Source: Apopatocola sp963628785 (lineage in GTDB: Bacteria > Bacillota > Clostridia > Oscillospirales > Oscillospiraceae). Taken from it: DNA of 19,223 nucleotides. The position numbers and the translations under genes were made by a program. The notes below the pieces were generated by a model, which saw only the letters and a program-made list of their open reading frames with translations, was not told the origin of the DNA and did not search any database. The stretch lies in contig CAVGGQ010000039.1 of assembly GCA_963628785.1 (NCBI GenBank), positions 1 through 19,223 on the forward strand, in the 5' to 3' direction. Below, piece after piece: positions 1-8,001 of this stretch. The number at the start of each line of letters is the position of its first letter. Position 1 is the stretch's first letter.

Positions 1-130
1 AAAATCACTATGGATTTTTTTCTTAGCTGTCCAACTTCATTATGCAATCAACCAAGTTATAAATTTTTTACATTCTTCAAAGAATGTATAACGGCTGATT
101 TACCACAGATGATTTGAGGAGGAACACCGT
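1..130 (+). promoter_or_regulatory. AT-rich upstream region of the zinc-ribbon gene with a 20-bp palindrome
   Basis: This leader is much richer in A/T than the rest of the window and holds no coding frame I can support. A perfect inverted repeat spans 69-88, with 9-bp arms TACATTCTT and AAGAATGTA around CA; its short spacer suggests a protein-binding operator rather than an RNA hairpin. Possible -10 boxes are TATAAA at 58-63 and TATAAC at 87-92, but neither has a convincing -35, so the promoter is uncertain. A strong ribosome-binding site, GAGGAGGA at 116-123, sits 7 bases before the ATG at 131. Confidence 0.45.
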
Positions 131-925
131 ATGAAATGCCCGAATTGCGGAGCCGATATCGCCGAGAATAATAAATTCTGTGAATATTGCGGTTCTCAGA
201 TTACCTCCGAAATGCAGGAAGAACAAGAGCGCCTGAGTAAAAAGGGCTGTCCGCAATGCGGAAGCTCCAACATCACTTTCAACCGCGAAAAGAAGGGGGA
301 GATCCGCAGAAAGAACGCAACCGCTGTTGTGCGGTCTACCATAGGGTATTGTAAAGACTGCGGATACACTTGGACTACGACCGGCAATGCGGAGCCTACG
401 CGTAAGAAGAGGACTTGGCTTTGGGTATTGGGATGGATCTTTGTTTTCCCGGTACCGCTGACAATTCTTATGTCGAGGCCGACTTGCAAGCTTGACAAAA
501 AAATTCGGTACGTAATTATCGCTGTTGCATGGATCTTCTATGGAATTTTGATGCTTGCCAGTCGAAATTCCGACACTGCAAATACATCATCTGTGCCGGA
601 AACATCTCAGTCGGCAATCGCCGATGTACCGGTTGCTTCTTCCGATACCGTTGAAATCGAAATTGAGCCGAATGTAAACGAAGAGACCGGTGAGGTTCTC
701 TTTGGAATTAAAACAAATCTGCCGGAAAACACCGGTTTTACCGTTGTCGTTTCTAACAGCAGCGGATATAGTCAAACCGATACGGCAACCGTGCTAGCAA
801 GCGGTGTTGGATATACAGCAGAGTTTTCCGATAACGAAACTGGTTTGGTCGGCGATTATGTCGTCACCGTCTACGATGAGAACGGCAAACTTTTGGAATC
901 AGCACCTTTCACATTTGGAGAGTAA
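131..925 (+). CDS. Zinc-ribbon membrane protein of unknown function
   Basis: This 264-residue protein is of unknown function. The N-terminus has a short zinc ribbon (Cys3-x2-Cys6 and Cys17-x2-Cys20). A second, longer ribbon follows (Cys40-x2-Cys43 and Cys74-x2-Cys77) with basic residues between its halves. Two hydrophobic segments at about 96-114 and 126-143 are probably transmembrane. The remaining 120 residues are acidic, Ser/Thr-rich and look like a beta-rich domain; with two membrane spans both ends would lie on the same side, probably the cytoplasm, unless one segment does not span. The ATG is chosen because GAGGAGGA lies 7 bases upstream. The gene is single, is preceded by a palindrome and followed by a terminator shared with the convergent gene. 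Its lower GC and looser codon use than its neighbours suggest it may have been acquired. Proteins of this zinc-ribbon/membrane layout are common in Clostridia but mostly uncharacterised. The reading frame is secure; the role is not. Confidence 0.85.
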   Translation: MKCPNCGADIAENNKFCEYCGSQITSEMQEEQERLSKKGCPQCGSSNITFNREKKGEIRRKNATAVVRSTIGYCKDCGYTWTTTGNAEPTRKKRTWLWVLGWIFVFPVPLTILMSRPTCKLDKKIRYVIIAVAWIFYGILMLASRNSDTANTSSVPETSQSAIADVPVASSDTVEIEIEPNVNEETGEVLFGIKTNLPENTGFTVVVSNSSGYSQTDTATVLASGVGYTAEFSDNETGLVGDYVVTVYDENGKLLESAPFTFGE

Positions 926-941
926 TAAACGCAAAAATTAC

Positions 942-976
942 CGGGACACATCAGATTCGGATGTGTCCCGATTTTT
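942..976. terminator. Bidirectional terminator between convergent genes
   Basis: A perfect 11-bp stem (CGGGACACATC at 942-952, GATGTGTCCCG at 960-970) with a 7-base loop is followed by T972-976 on the + strand. On the - strand the stem is followed by TAATTTTTG, so it can stop transcription from both sides. The + strand T-run runs into the stop codon (975-977) of the convergent peptidase gene. Confidence 0.9.
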
Positions 977-2666
977 ATCCCAGCCTCGCCACGGTCAGGC
1001 CGGGGCTTGCGTTGTTGGGGGTGAATTGCCAGGCGAAGGTGTAGGGGGTCTCGTTGCCGGCGGCGTCTCGGGCGGTCACGGTGATCGTCCAGGTGCCTTC
1101 GGTGAGGTTTTCGGCGATCCAGGGGTAATCGCTCGTGCCATCGGTCACGAGGAATCGGCTCACTTCGTCGCCGGTGTCCGAGGTGAGCGTGACGGTGAGG
1201 CCCGCGACGGCGCTGTTGTCCTCGATGGCGTAGTGCAGCGAGAAGCCCGAATCCGTGATGTCGGTGATCGTAAGGGAGCGGATGGTCGGCGCGGTCATAT
1301 CCACGAACACCGTGCCGATGTCGGTGAGGGTGCTCTCGTTGCCGTCATCATCGCACGCGGCGGCGCGCACCTCGTAGGTGCCCTCGCGCCAGATGTCGAT
1401 GTCGAGCGTGCCGGAGCCGGAGGACGGCGCATTATAGTAGCGCGTGACCCAGATGTCGCTGTTTTCCTCGCGCGTGTCCACGCGGAAGGCATTGACGCGC
1501 TTTTCGTCCGTGCCGGCGAGATAGAGCGCGAAGCCCTTCGATGAGGTACTGCCGATCTCGTACGCCGTGAGCGTCGGCGCGTTCGTGTCGCCGGTGTGCG
1601 TCTCCTCCGAGAGCAGCCGCTCGACCGTGCCGCTGCCCGCGATGCCGTCCGAGGTCAAGCCCTCCTGCAGTTGGAAGGCGCGCACGGCCTCGTCGGTCTT
1701 CGAGCAGTAGTAGCCGGTGATGTACTTTTCCTCCAGATATCCGAGACGGCATAGGGCGACCTGCAGCACCGTGACGCCCGCGCCGATGTACACGCCGCGC
1801 CCGTCCGCCATCGACCAGCCGCGGAGCGAAGGGTTATAATAGAGCGTATAGACGATCTCGTAGCCGGAGGCAAGGGCGTTGTCGTAGTTTGCGAGCGCGT
1901 ACACCTCCTCGGAGGCGGTGATGTGCCACGTCTCTCCCGCCGATGTCGCCGTGGGCTGCAGGGGCTTATAGAGGCCGTAGTCCGCCATTGAGTACTCCAC
2001 GCCGGTCTTTTCGTTCGTGTAGGTCGTTTTGAAATTCGTGGCAATCCAGTAGTTCGATATATCCATCGCGTTGCCGCTGTTGTGGGCGCTGCAGCCGGGC
2101 TTTGCATAGTAGCCGTTTACCCAGGTGTTATCCCAGAGGCGGAGCGCGGCGCGGTAATAGTACTTCAAACCGAGCGTATCGAGGTCGTAGGCGGAGAGGT
2201 CGATGGAATATGCCTCCGGCCAGCCCTCGGCGCTCTCGGCGTTCCACCAGAAGTTTGTGACGCTCTGTCCGTTCCACTTGAGCGCGTTGCGGAAATAGCC
2301 GGTGTTCGCGTTGCTGTCGTGCAGACCGATGACCTCCTGATAGCACGCCGGGCGGAAGGCGTTCGTCACGAAGAGCTTTTCGTCGCCGTAGCCGACATCG
2401 CGCGCGAAGGTGGCGAGACGGATGATGAGCTCGGGGTTCGTGCCGTGCAGGATGGCCGCCTTAGCGGTATCGAGCTGCGTGGCCGCATCCAAGCCAAAGT
2501 TCGTGCACCAGTTGCTCGCAGCGCGGTCGAAATCAAAATAGGTGAGCGCCTCCTCGTAGGAGAGGAAGTCGATGCCGCTCCCGTCATCCGCCGACGCGGG
2601 GATCGCGCAGGCGAAGAGCGCAAGGAGCAGCACGAACGCACCGAAGCGCAAAAATCGTTTTTTCAT
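975..2666 (-). CDS. Secreted M15-type (VanY-like) peptidase with peptidoglycan-binding and Ig-like domains
   Basis: This gene predicts an exported cell-wall protein of 563 residues. The N-terminus is a classic signal peptide (KKR, a hydrophobic core, cleavage after ASA near residue 26). The central part carries the zinc-site signature of M15 D,D-carboxypeptidases: SAHNSGNAMD (His195, Asp202) and ETWH (Glu245, His248), matching the VanY patterns SxHxxGxAxD and ExxH. Residues ~290-352 resemble a PG_binding_1 domain. Residues ~362-457 and ~458-550 are two Ig-like repeats similar to GBS Bsp-like repeats, each with a D(D/A)xGNE(S/T) turn. Substrate specificity is inferred: probably peptide stems of peptidoglycan. 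I start at 2666 because AAAGGA at 2675-2680 is correctly spaced for it; an in-frame extension to 2705 would place the signal peptide internally, and the ATG at 2675 overlaps the ribosome-binding site. The gene is monocistronic with its own sigma-A-type promoter. Confidence 0.88.
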   Translation of the reverse strand: MKKRFLRFGAFVLLLALFACAIPASADDGSGIDFLSYEEALTYFDFDRAASNWCTNFGLDAATQLDTAKAAILHGTNPELIIRLATFARDVGYGDEKLFVTNAFRPACYQEVIGLHDSNANTGYFRNALKWNGQSVTNFWWNAESAEGWPEAYSIDLSAYDLDTLGLKYYYRAALRLWDNTWVNGYYAKPGCSAHNSGNAMDISNYWIATNFKTTYTNEKTGVEYSMADYGLYKPLQPTATSAGETWHITASEEVYALANYDNALASGYEIVYTLYYNPSLRGWSMADGRGVYIGAGVTVLQVALCRLGYLEEKYITGYYCSKTDEAVRAFQLQEGLTSDGIAGSGTVERLLSEETHTGDTNAPTLTAYEIGSTSSKGFALYLAGTDEKRVNAFRVDTREENSDIWVTRYYNAPSSGSGTLDIDIWREGTYEVRAAACDDDGNESTLTDIGTVFVDMTAPTIRSLTITDITDSGFSLHYAIEDNSAVAGLTVTLTSDTGDEVSRFLVTDGTSDYPWIAENLTEGTWTITVTARDAAGNETPYTFAWQFTPNNASPGLTVARLG

Positions 2667-2729
2667 AAACAGCATCCTTTTCGAAAGGGTATAGACACCG
2701 CGCAAGGCCGGCCGCGGTGCTGCCTGTTT

Positions 2730-2758
2730 ATTATATGAAAAATTTGCGCATCCGTCAA
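2730..2758 (-). promoter_or_regulatory. Sigma-A-type promoter of the M15 peptidase gene
   Basis: On the - strand TTGACG (2753-2758) and TATAAT (2730-2735) are separated by exactly 17 bases, giving a leader of about 55 bases. The early leader can form a small stem of CACCGCG (2696-2702) with CGCGGTG (2713-2719); its function is unknown. Confidence 0.85.
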
Positions 2759-2787
2759 CCGCACCCCTTTCGGACGGCGGGGTTTTG

Positions 2788-2796
2788 TGGTATAAT
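2788..2796 (+). promoter_or_regulatory. Extended -10 promoter of the cca operon
   Basis: TGGTATAAT (TG at 2788-2789, TATAAT at 2791-2796) is a perfect extended -10 element. There is no good -35 at the expected distance, which an extended -10 can tolerate. It would start RNA near 2803, about 30 bases before the GTG start of cca. It is back to back with the peptidase promoter. Confidence 0.75.
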
Positions 2797-2832
2797 GCGT
2801 GAGATCTGCAAAAAAGGAAGAAGGAATGTGCC

Positions 2833-4176
2833 GTGGAATTGCCGCAGGATGTAAAACGGGTGCTCGAAAAGCTGGAGAGCGCCGGTTGGGAGAGCTATAC
2901 GGTCGGCGGATGTGTGCGCGACTCGCTGCTCGGGCGTGAGCCGCACGACTGGGATCTGTGTACCGCCGCGCCGCCGGAGGAAATGAAAACCGTGTTTGCC
3001 GGAGACCGCGTCATCGAGACCGGACTCAAGCACGGCACGCTCACGGTGCTCACGCCGTCGATGCCGCTGGAGATCACGACTTTCCGCACCGAGGGCGGCT
3101 ATTCCGACTGCCGCCATCCGGACAGCGTGTCATTTGTGCGCGATATCCACGAGGATCTTGCGCGGCGCGACTTTACGATCAATGCCATGGCGTACAGCCC
3201 ATCGCGCGGTCTGCGCGACGATTTCGGCGGGCGGGAGGATCTGCAAAACGGCATCGTCCGCTGTGTGCGCGATGCAGACGAGCGCTTCAATGAGGACGCG
3301 CTGCGTATACTCCGCGCGCTGCGGTTTGCCGCACGATACGATTTTTCGATCGCGCCGGAGACGGCCGAGGCACTGCGGAAGAACCGCGCGCTGCTCTCGC
3401 GCATATCGCCGGAGCGCATTTTCTCGGAGCTCAAGGGCATGCTCTGCGCGCGCGGTGCAGGGAAAATGCTGCTCGAATTTCCGGAGGTGTTTTTTGTGCC
3501 GCTGCCTGAGATGGAGCCGATGCTCGGCTTTGAGCAGCACCGTCCGGACTGCCACCAATGGGACGTCTGGGGGCACACGGCCCACGCGGTGGACGCCGTT
3601 GCGCCCGACCCGATCCTGCGCCTCACGATGTTTTTCCACGACTGCTCGAAGCCGCACTGCCTCACATTTGACGAGAGCGGACGCGGGCATTTCTACACGC
3701 ACCCCGCGGAGAGCGCCGTGCTCACCGACACGATGCTCCGCCGCCTGCGGTGCGACAACGAAACGCGCGAGACGGTCGTAACGCTCGTGGCAAATCACGA
3801 GATGCAGACCGGGCACAGCAAAAAGGCGGTGCGCCGCCTGCTCGCCAAAATCGGTGAGGAGAACATGCGCCGGCTGATGCTCATCCGCCGCGCCGATGCC
3901 TCCGCCCACGCGGACGAGGCTCGCGTCCGTCTGACCGCGCTGGCCGACGCGGACGAACAGCTTTTGAACGAGCTGATCGCCGAACAGGGATGTCTGCATA
4001 TTCAGGACCTTACCGTCACGGGCGGCGACATTGTCGCGCTCGGCGTGCAGCCGGGGCGTGCCGTGGGCGAGATCCTCTCGCACCTTCTCGATGCCGTGCT
4101 GGACGAAACGCTGCCGAATGAACGGGAAGCTCTGCTTTCCGAAGTGAAAAAGGAGATAAGCTCGTATGAACAATGA
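2833..4176 (+). CDS. cca: CCA-adding tRNA nucleotidyltransferase
   Basis: The enzyme adds or repairs the 3'-terminal CCA of tRNAs from CTP and ATP in the cytoplasm. The 447-residue protein shows the class II nucleotidyltransferase head: GGCVRD (25-30) followed by the catalytic DxD (Asp39, Asp41), RRDFTINAMA (111-120), RFNEDALRILRALRFA (151-166) and the ERIFSELKGML neck motif (194-204). An HD-type domain follows, with His248, His269-Asp270 and His290. Class II enzymes also include A-adding enzymes and poly(A) polymerases, and sequence alone does not fully exclude a split activity. The start is GTG at 2833: AAGGAA (2821-2826) is 6 bases upstream, while the nearby ATG at 2826 is out of frame. 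The last 11 bases overlap the next gene, implying translational coupling. Confidence 0.95.
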   Translation: MELPQDVKRVLEKLESAGWESYTVGGCVRDSLLGREPHDWDLCTAAPPEEMKTVFAGDRVIETGLKHGTLTVLTPSMPLEITTFRTEGGYSDCRHPDSVSFVRDIHEDLARRDFTINAMAYSPSRGLRDDFGGREDLQNGIVRCVRDADERFNEDALRILRALRFAARYDFSIAPETAEALRKNRALLSRISPERIFSELKGMLCARGAGKMLLEFPEVFFVPLPEMEPMLGFEQHRPDCHQWDVWGHTAHAVDAVAPDPILRLTMFFHDCSKPHCLTFDESGRGHFYTHPAESAVLTDTMLRRLRCDNETRETVVTLVANHEMQTGHSKKAVRRLLAKIGEENMRRLMLIRRADASAHADEARVRLTALADADEQLLNELIAEQGCLHIQDLTVTGGDIVALGVQPGRAVGEILSHLLDAVLDETLPNEREALLSEVKKEISSYEQ

Positions 4177-4795
4177 AGTGAAGATCCAATGGCTCGGTCA
4201 CTCGTGCTTCCGCATGGAGTACCGGGGTAGCTCTCTGGTGACCGACCCGTATGCCGACGGCTCGGTGCCGGGGCTTGCGCCGCTGCGCGTGAGCGCGGAC
4301 GCCGTTTTCTGCTCGCACGGTCACGGCGACCACAATGCCGCCGAGTGCGTGCGGCTCTCCGGCCGCCCGCTCGCGGAGGATGTGAGCGTTGAGGAATACG
4401 ACATTCCGCACGACCACCGCGGCGGAGCAAAGCGCGGCATGAACAAGATCCGTCAATTCACCTTCGGCTCGCTCCGTGTCGTCCACATGGGCGACACCGG
4501 CCGCATGCCGGAGGAGCCGATCCTCGCCGCGCTCCGCGGCTGTGATGCGTTGCTCCTCCCCGTCGGCGGATATTATACCGTTGACGCCGAAGAAGCCCTC
4601 CGCATCGCCGAAAAAATCCGCCCGCGCGTGATCGTCCCCATGCACTACCGCGGAGAAAGCTTCGGCTACGATGTCATCTCCCCCCTCGACGCCTTCACCG
4701 CCCTTTACCCCGCACAGGATGTGCACTATTTCAAAACCGACACCCTTACCCTAACGGCCGAGGAGCCGAGAGGCGTTGTCGTGCCGAAACTCTGA
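4166..4795 (+). CDS. Metallo-beta-lactamase-fold hydrolase (UlaG-like)
   Basis: This 209-residue cytoplasmic protein has the short MBL fold of the UlaG/UPF0173 group. The metal motif HGHGDH lies at 51-56, with further likely ligands at His82 (PHDH), Asp110 (HMGDTG) and His160 (PMHYR). The opening, IQWLGHSCF, is typical of this group. Its substrate cannot be read from the sequence; relatives include ascorbate-6-phosphate lactonase and many uncharacterised hydrolases. The start at 4166 lies inside the end of cca, with AGGAGAT at 4151-4157 8 bases upstream, so it is co-translated with cca. The overlap may only mean shared expression. It ends before a terminator shared with the heat-shock operon. 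Confidence 0.9.
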   Translation: MNNEVKIQWLGHSCFRMEYRGSSLVTDPYADGSVPGLAPLRVSADAVFCSHGHGDHNAAECVRLSGRPLAEDVSVEEYDIPHDHRGGAKRGMNKIRQFTFGSLRVVHMGDTGRMPEEPILAALRGCDALLLPVGGYYTVDAEEALRIAEKIRPRVIVPMHYRGESFGYDVISPLDAFTALYPAQDVHYFKTDTLTLTAEEPRGVVVPKL

Positions 4796-4800
4796 AAACG

Positions 4801-4851
4801 CAAAAACAGAAAAACAGGCGAGAATGCACTTTGCGGTGCGCTCTCGCCTGT
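4801..4851. terminator. Terminator between the cca operon and dnaJ
   Basis: A perfect 10-bp stem (ACAGGCGAGA at 4814-4823, TCTCGCCTGT at 4842-4851) has an inner GCAC/GTGC stem (4826-4829, 4836-4839). Read on the - strand it is followed by GTTTTTCTGTTTTTG, making it the strong terminator of hrcA-grpE-dnaK-dnaJ. The + strand T content (TTGCTTATTTG) is weaker but probably also ends the cca operon. Confidence 0.88.
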
Positions 4852-4863
4852 TGCTTATTTGAT

Positions 4864-5979
4864 TTACTTGCCGCCGAAGAGGCCTTTTTTCTTGGGGATG
4901 CCGGTGTCGCCGAGGGACTCTCCGAGTTTGCGGAGGAGGTCCTTCTGCTCGCCGGTCAGGTTCTTCGGGGTGGCGACCTTCACGGTGACGAATTCATCGC
5001 CGCGGCCGCCGCCGTGCAGGTACGGCACGCCCTTGCCGCGCAGACGGAATACCGTTCCGGACTGCGTGCCTTCGGGGACGGTGTACTTCACTTTCCCGTC
5101 GATGGTCGGCACTTCCACCTCCGCGCCGAGCGATGCCTGCACGATGGACACGGGCAGCTCGTAGAGAATGGATGTTCCCTCGCGCTCAAACTGCGGATGG
5201 CGCCGCACATTCACGGTCACGAGCAGGTCGCCCGCGGGGCCGCCGTTGCGTCCGGCGTTGCCGAGGCCGCGCAGGGAGATGGTCTGTCCGTCATCGATGC
5301 CGGCGGGGATGTCCACCTTGATCTTGCGTGCGCGGCGCACCATGCCCTTGCCTTTGCAGGTCGTGCACGGCTGATGGATGATCTTGCCCGTACCGCCGCA
5401 GCGGGAGCAGGCGTCCTGCGTCTGCATCATGCCGAAGGCAGTGCGCACCGTGCGTACCGTGGTGCCGCGGCCTTTGCAGTCGGGGCAAATCTCCGGCGTG
5501 GTGCCTTCGGCGCAGCCGGTGCCCTTGCACTTGTCGCAGGTCTCCACTTTCATGACATCCAGCTCGGGCTTCGTGCCGAAGCAGGCTTCCTCGAAGCTGA
5601 TCTGCACCTCCGCGCCGACATTGCTGCCGCGCGCGGGAGAATTCGGTGAGCGCGTCTGGCCGCCGAAGCCGCCGAAGCCGCCGCCGAAGATGTCGTTGAT
5701 GATGTCGGCGAAACCGCCGAAGCCCTCGGCACTTGACTGGAACCCGGACGGATCGAACGCGGCAAAGCCGTACTGGTCGTACTTCGCGCGTTTATCGGCG
5801 TCGGAGAGGACCTCATAGGCTTCGTTGACTTCCTTGAAGTTCTGCTCGCATTCCTTGTCGCCGGGGTGCAGGTCGGGATGGTATTGCTTTGCCTTTTTGC
5901 GGTAAGCTTTTTTTATGTCTTCGGCACCGGCGCTTTTGTCTACGCCGAGCACCTCGTAATAATCGCGTTTATCGACCAT
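4864..5979 (-). CDS. dnaJ: Chaperone protein DnaJ (Hsp40)
   Basis: DnaJ delivers unfolded clients to DnaK and stimulates its ATPase. The 371-residue protein has the full class A layout. The J domain (1-70) carries HPD at 34-36. The G/F-rich linker spans about 76-107 and includes DIINDIFGGGFGGFGG. Four CxxCxGxG zinc repeats start at Cys148, Cys165, Cys191 and Cys205. The C-terminal substrate-binding and dimerisation domains end in a Lys/Gly-rich tail. GAGGAAAG at 5984-5991 supports the ATG at 5979. It is the last gene of the heat-shock operon, 83 bases after dnaK, and ends at a strong terminator. Confidence 0.98.
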   Translation of the reverse strand: MVDKRDYYEVLGVDKSAGAEDIKKAYRKKAKQYHPDLHPGDKECEQNFKEVNEAYEVLSDADKRAKYDQYGFAAFDPSGFQSSAEGFGGFADIINDIFGGGFGGFGGQTRSPNSPARGSNVGAEVQISFEEACFGTKPELDVMKVETCDKCKGTGCAEGTTPEICPDCKGRGTTVRTVRTAFGMMQTQDACSRCGGTGKIIHQPCTTCKGKGMVRRARKIKVDIPAGIDDGQTISLRGLGNAGRNGGPAGDLLVTVNVRRHPQFEREGTSILYELPVSIVQASLGAEVEVPTIDGKVKYTVPEGTQSGTVFRLRGKGVPYLHGGGRGDEFVTVKVATPKNLTGEQKDLLRKLGESLGDTGIPKKKGLFGGK

Positions 5980-6005
5980 ATAACTTTCCTCTTAACATGG
6001 AATAT

Positions 6006-6069
6006 GGGCGGACAAGCGCCCGCCCTGTATTCCGTTGAATGGGGCGCGAAATAATCGTTCGATTATTTC
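6006..6069 (-). other. dnaK-dnaJ junction with a palindrome over the dnaK stop codon
   Basis: A near-perfect palindrome spans 6048-6069: arms GAAATAATCG and CGATTATTTC separated by TT. It contains the dnaK stop codon (6063-6065). As RNA it can form about 9 bp with a 4-base loop. A second, GC-rich inverted repeat (GGGCGG / CCGCCC) lies at about 6006-6025. Neither is followed by a T-run on the - strand, so they are unlikely to terminate. They may mark mRNA processing or protect the dnaK 3' end; this is inference. Confidence 0.5.
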
Positions 6070-7916
6070 TTGTCCTTATCGTCGTCGACGACCTCGTAGT
6101 CGGCGTCATAGTAGGTCTGACCGCCGTTGTTCTGCGTGCCGGCGTTGGGGTCTGCGCCCGGAGCCGCCTGGCCGCCCTGCGGGTTGGCCTGCTGATACAT
6201 CTTCTCGCTGACCTTGTAGAATGCCTGGGTCAGCTCTTCGGTGGCCTTCTTGATGGCCTCGGTGTCGGTGCCGGAGAGGGCGCTCTTCAGTGCAGAGAGC
6301 TTCTGCTCGACTTCGCCCTTATCGGACGCGGGAAGCTTGTCGCCCATCTCGGAGAGGGTCTTTTCGGTCTGGTAGACCATCTGGTCGCCGGCGTTGCGGA
6401 CATCGACTTCTTCCTTGCGCTTCTTATCCTCGGCGGCGAACTGCTCGGCCTCTTTCACGGCCTTGTCGATGTCGTCCTTGGAGAGGTTGGAGGAAGCGGT
6501 GATGGTGATGTGCTGCTCCTTGCCGGTGCCGAGGTCCTTGGCGGAGACATTCACGATGCCGTTGGCATCGATATCAAAGGTGACCTCGATCTGCGGCACA
6601 CCGCGGCGTGCCGGAGCAATGCCGTCCAGATGGAAGCGGCCGAGGCTCTTGTTGTACTGTGCCATTTCGCGCTCGCCCTGCAGAACGTTGACTTCGACGG
6701 AAGTCTGGTTGTCCGCAGCGGTGGAGAACACCTGGCTCTTGCGGGTCGGGATGGTGGTGTTGCGGTCGATGAGCTTCGTGCACACGCCGCCGAGGGTCTC
6801 GATGCCGAGAGACAGCGGGGTGACATCGAGCAGCAGAATGCCTTCGACATCGCCGCCGAGCACGCCGCCCTGAATAGCTGCGCCCACGGCCACGCACTCA
6901 TCGGGGTTGATGCCCTTGAAGGGCTCTTTGCCGGTGAAGTTCTTCACGGCTTCCTGCACGGCCGGGATACGGGTGGAGCCGCCGACGAGCAGGACCTTGC
7001 TCAGGTCGTTGACGGAGAGGCCGGCGTCGCTCAGAGCCTGACGGACAGGCGCCATCGTGCGCTCTACGAGGTGATGCGTGAGTTCGTTGAACTTTGCGCG
7101 GGTGAGGGTCACATCGAGGTGCTTCGGGCCGTTCGCGTCGGCGGTGATGTACGGCAGGTTGACGTTGGTGCTCGTAACGCCGGACAGATCGCACTTTGCC
7201 TTCTCGGCGGCCTCACGCAGACGCTGCATGGCGACCTTATCGCCGGAGAGGTCAACGCCTTCGGCTCTCTTGAACTCGGACACGAGGTAATCGGTCACGC
7301 ACTTATCGAAGTCATCGCCGCCGAGGCGGGTGTCGCCGGCCGTGGCCAGAACTTCGATGACGCCGTCGCCGATCTCGAGGACTGAGACATCGAATGTGCC
7401 GCCGCCAAGGTCGTAGACCATGATCTTCTGCTCGGATTCCTTATCGAGGCCGTACGCCAGAGCAGCGGCGGTAGGCTCGTTGATGATACGCTTTACATCG
7501 AGGCCCGCAATCTTGCCGGCGTCCTTGGTGGCCTGACGCTGGCTGTCGGAGAAGTACGCCGGAACGGTGATGACCGCTTCGGTCACGGTGGTGCCGAGGT
7601 ACGCTTCCGCGTCGGTCTTCAGCTTCTGCAGGACCATGGCGCTGATCTCGGGGGGCGTGTAGCTCTTGTTGTCGATGTTCACGCGGTAGTTGCTGCCCAT
7701 CTCACGCTTGATGGAGGAGATGGTGCGGTCGGGGTTGGTGATGGCCTGGCGCTTTGCGACCTGACCGACCATACGCTCGCCGGTTTTGGAGAACGCTACG
7801 ACGGACGGCGTAGTGCGCGCGCCCTCGGCGTTGGGGATGACTTTCGGTTCGCCGCCTTCCATAACGGCGACGCAGCTATTGGTAGTACCAAGATCGATTC
7901 CGATAATTTTACTCAT
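6063..7916 (-). CDS. dnaK: Chaperone protein DnaK (Hsp70)
   Basis: DnaK is the ATP-driven Hsp70 of the cytoplasm, working with DnaJ and GrpE. At 617 residues it has the usual length. The nucleotide-binding domain shows IDLGTTNS (7-14), VYDLGGGTFDVSVL (167-180) and LLVGGSTRIPAVQ (309-321). The interdomain linker LLLDVTPLSLGIET (361-374) leads into the substrate-binding domain, and a helical lid and a Gly/Gln/Asn-rich acidic tail follow. The segment after IKREMGSNYRV lacks the insertion seen in Gram-negative DnaKs, fitting a Firmicutes protein. The ATG at 7916 is preceded by AGGAGG, 9-10 bases upstream. The 85-base gap after grpE holds weak promoter-like words (TTGATT, TATAGA) at poor spacing. 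The main promoter is probably the CIRCE-controlled one before hrcA. Confidence 0.98.
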   Translation of the reverse strand: MSKIIGIDLGTTNSCVAVMEGGEPKVIPNAEGARTTPSVVAFSKTGERMVGQVAKRQAITNPDRTISSIKREMGSNYRVNIDNKSYTPPEISAMVLQKLKTDAEAYLGTTVTEAVITVPAYFSDSQRQATKDAGKIAGLDVKRIINEPTAAALAYGLDKESEQKIMVYDLGGGTFDVSVLEIGDGVIEVLATAGDTRLGGDDFDKCVTDYLVSEFKRAEGVDLSGDKVAMQRLREAAEKAKCDLSGVTSTNVNLPYITADANGPKHLDVTLTRAKFNELTHHLVERTMAPVRQALSDAGLSVNDLSKVLLVGGSTRIPAVQEAVKNFTGKEPFKGINPDECVAVGAAIQGGVLGGDVEGILLLDVTPLSLGIETLGGVCTKLIDRNTTIPTRKSQVFSTAADNQTSVEVNVLQGEREMAQYNKSLGRFHLDGIAPARRGVPQIEVTFDIDANGIVNVSAKDLGTGKEQHITITASSNLSKDDIDKAVKEAEQFAAEDKKRKEEVDVRNAGDQMVYQTEKTLSEMGDKLPASDKGEVEQKLSALKSALSGTDTEAIKKATEELTQAFYKVSEKMYQQANPQGGQAAPGADPNAGTQNNGGQTYYDADYEVVDDDKDKK

Positions 7917-8001
7917 GATAAATGACCTCCTGTATGATCGAATGTTTTTTACTTACTTTGTGATTTGAATGGGATCTATATGCAAAAATCGGGATAACAA
8001 A

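Noticed and set aside
804..1544. Long + strand frame opposite the peptidase gene
   Set aside because: Its translation is low-complexity Gly/Ala/Val/Arg-rich with no family motifs, and it overlaps a gene with a signal peptide and catalytic motifs. It is a GC-driven shadow.
5640..5760. Gly/Phe-rich repeats in dnaJ as a tandem repeat expansion
   Set aside because: This is the normal G/F linker of class A DnaJ proteins.
6039..7385. 448-codon + strand frame opposite dnaK
   Set aside because: It mirrors dnaK codon structure, has no ribosome-binding site and no recognisable domain.
7917..8001. Separate promoter for dnaK in the grpE-dnaK gap
   Set aside because: TTGATT and TATAGA/ATATAG occur but at 18-19 base spacing with poor -10 matches; the evidence is too weak to annotate.
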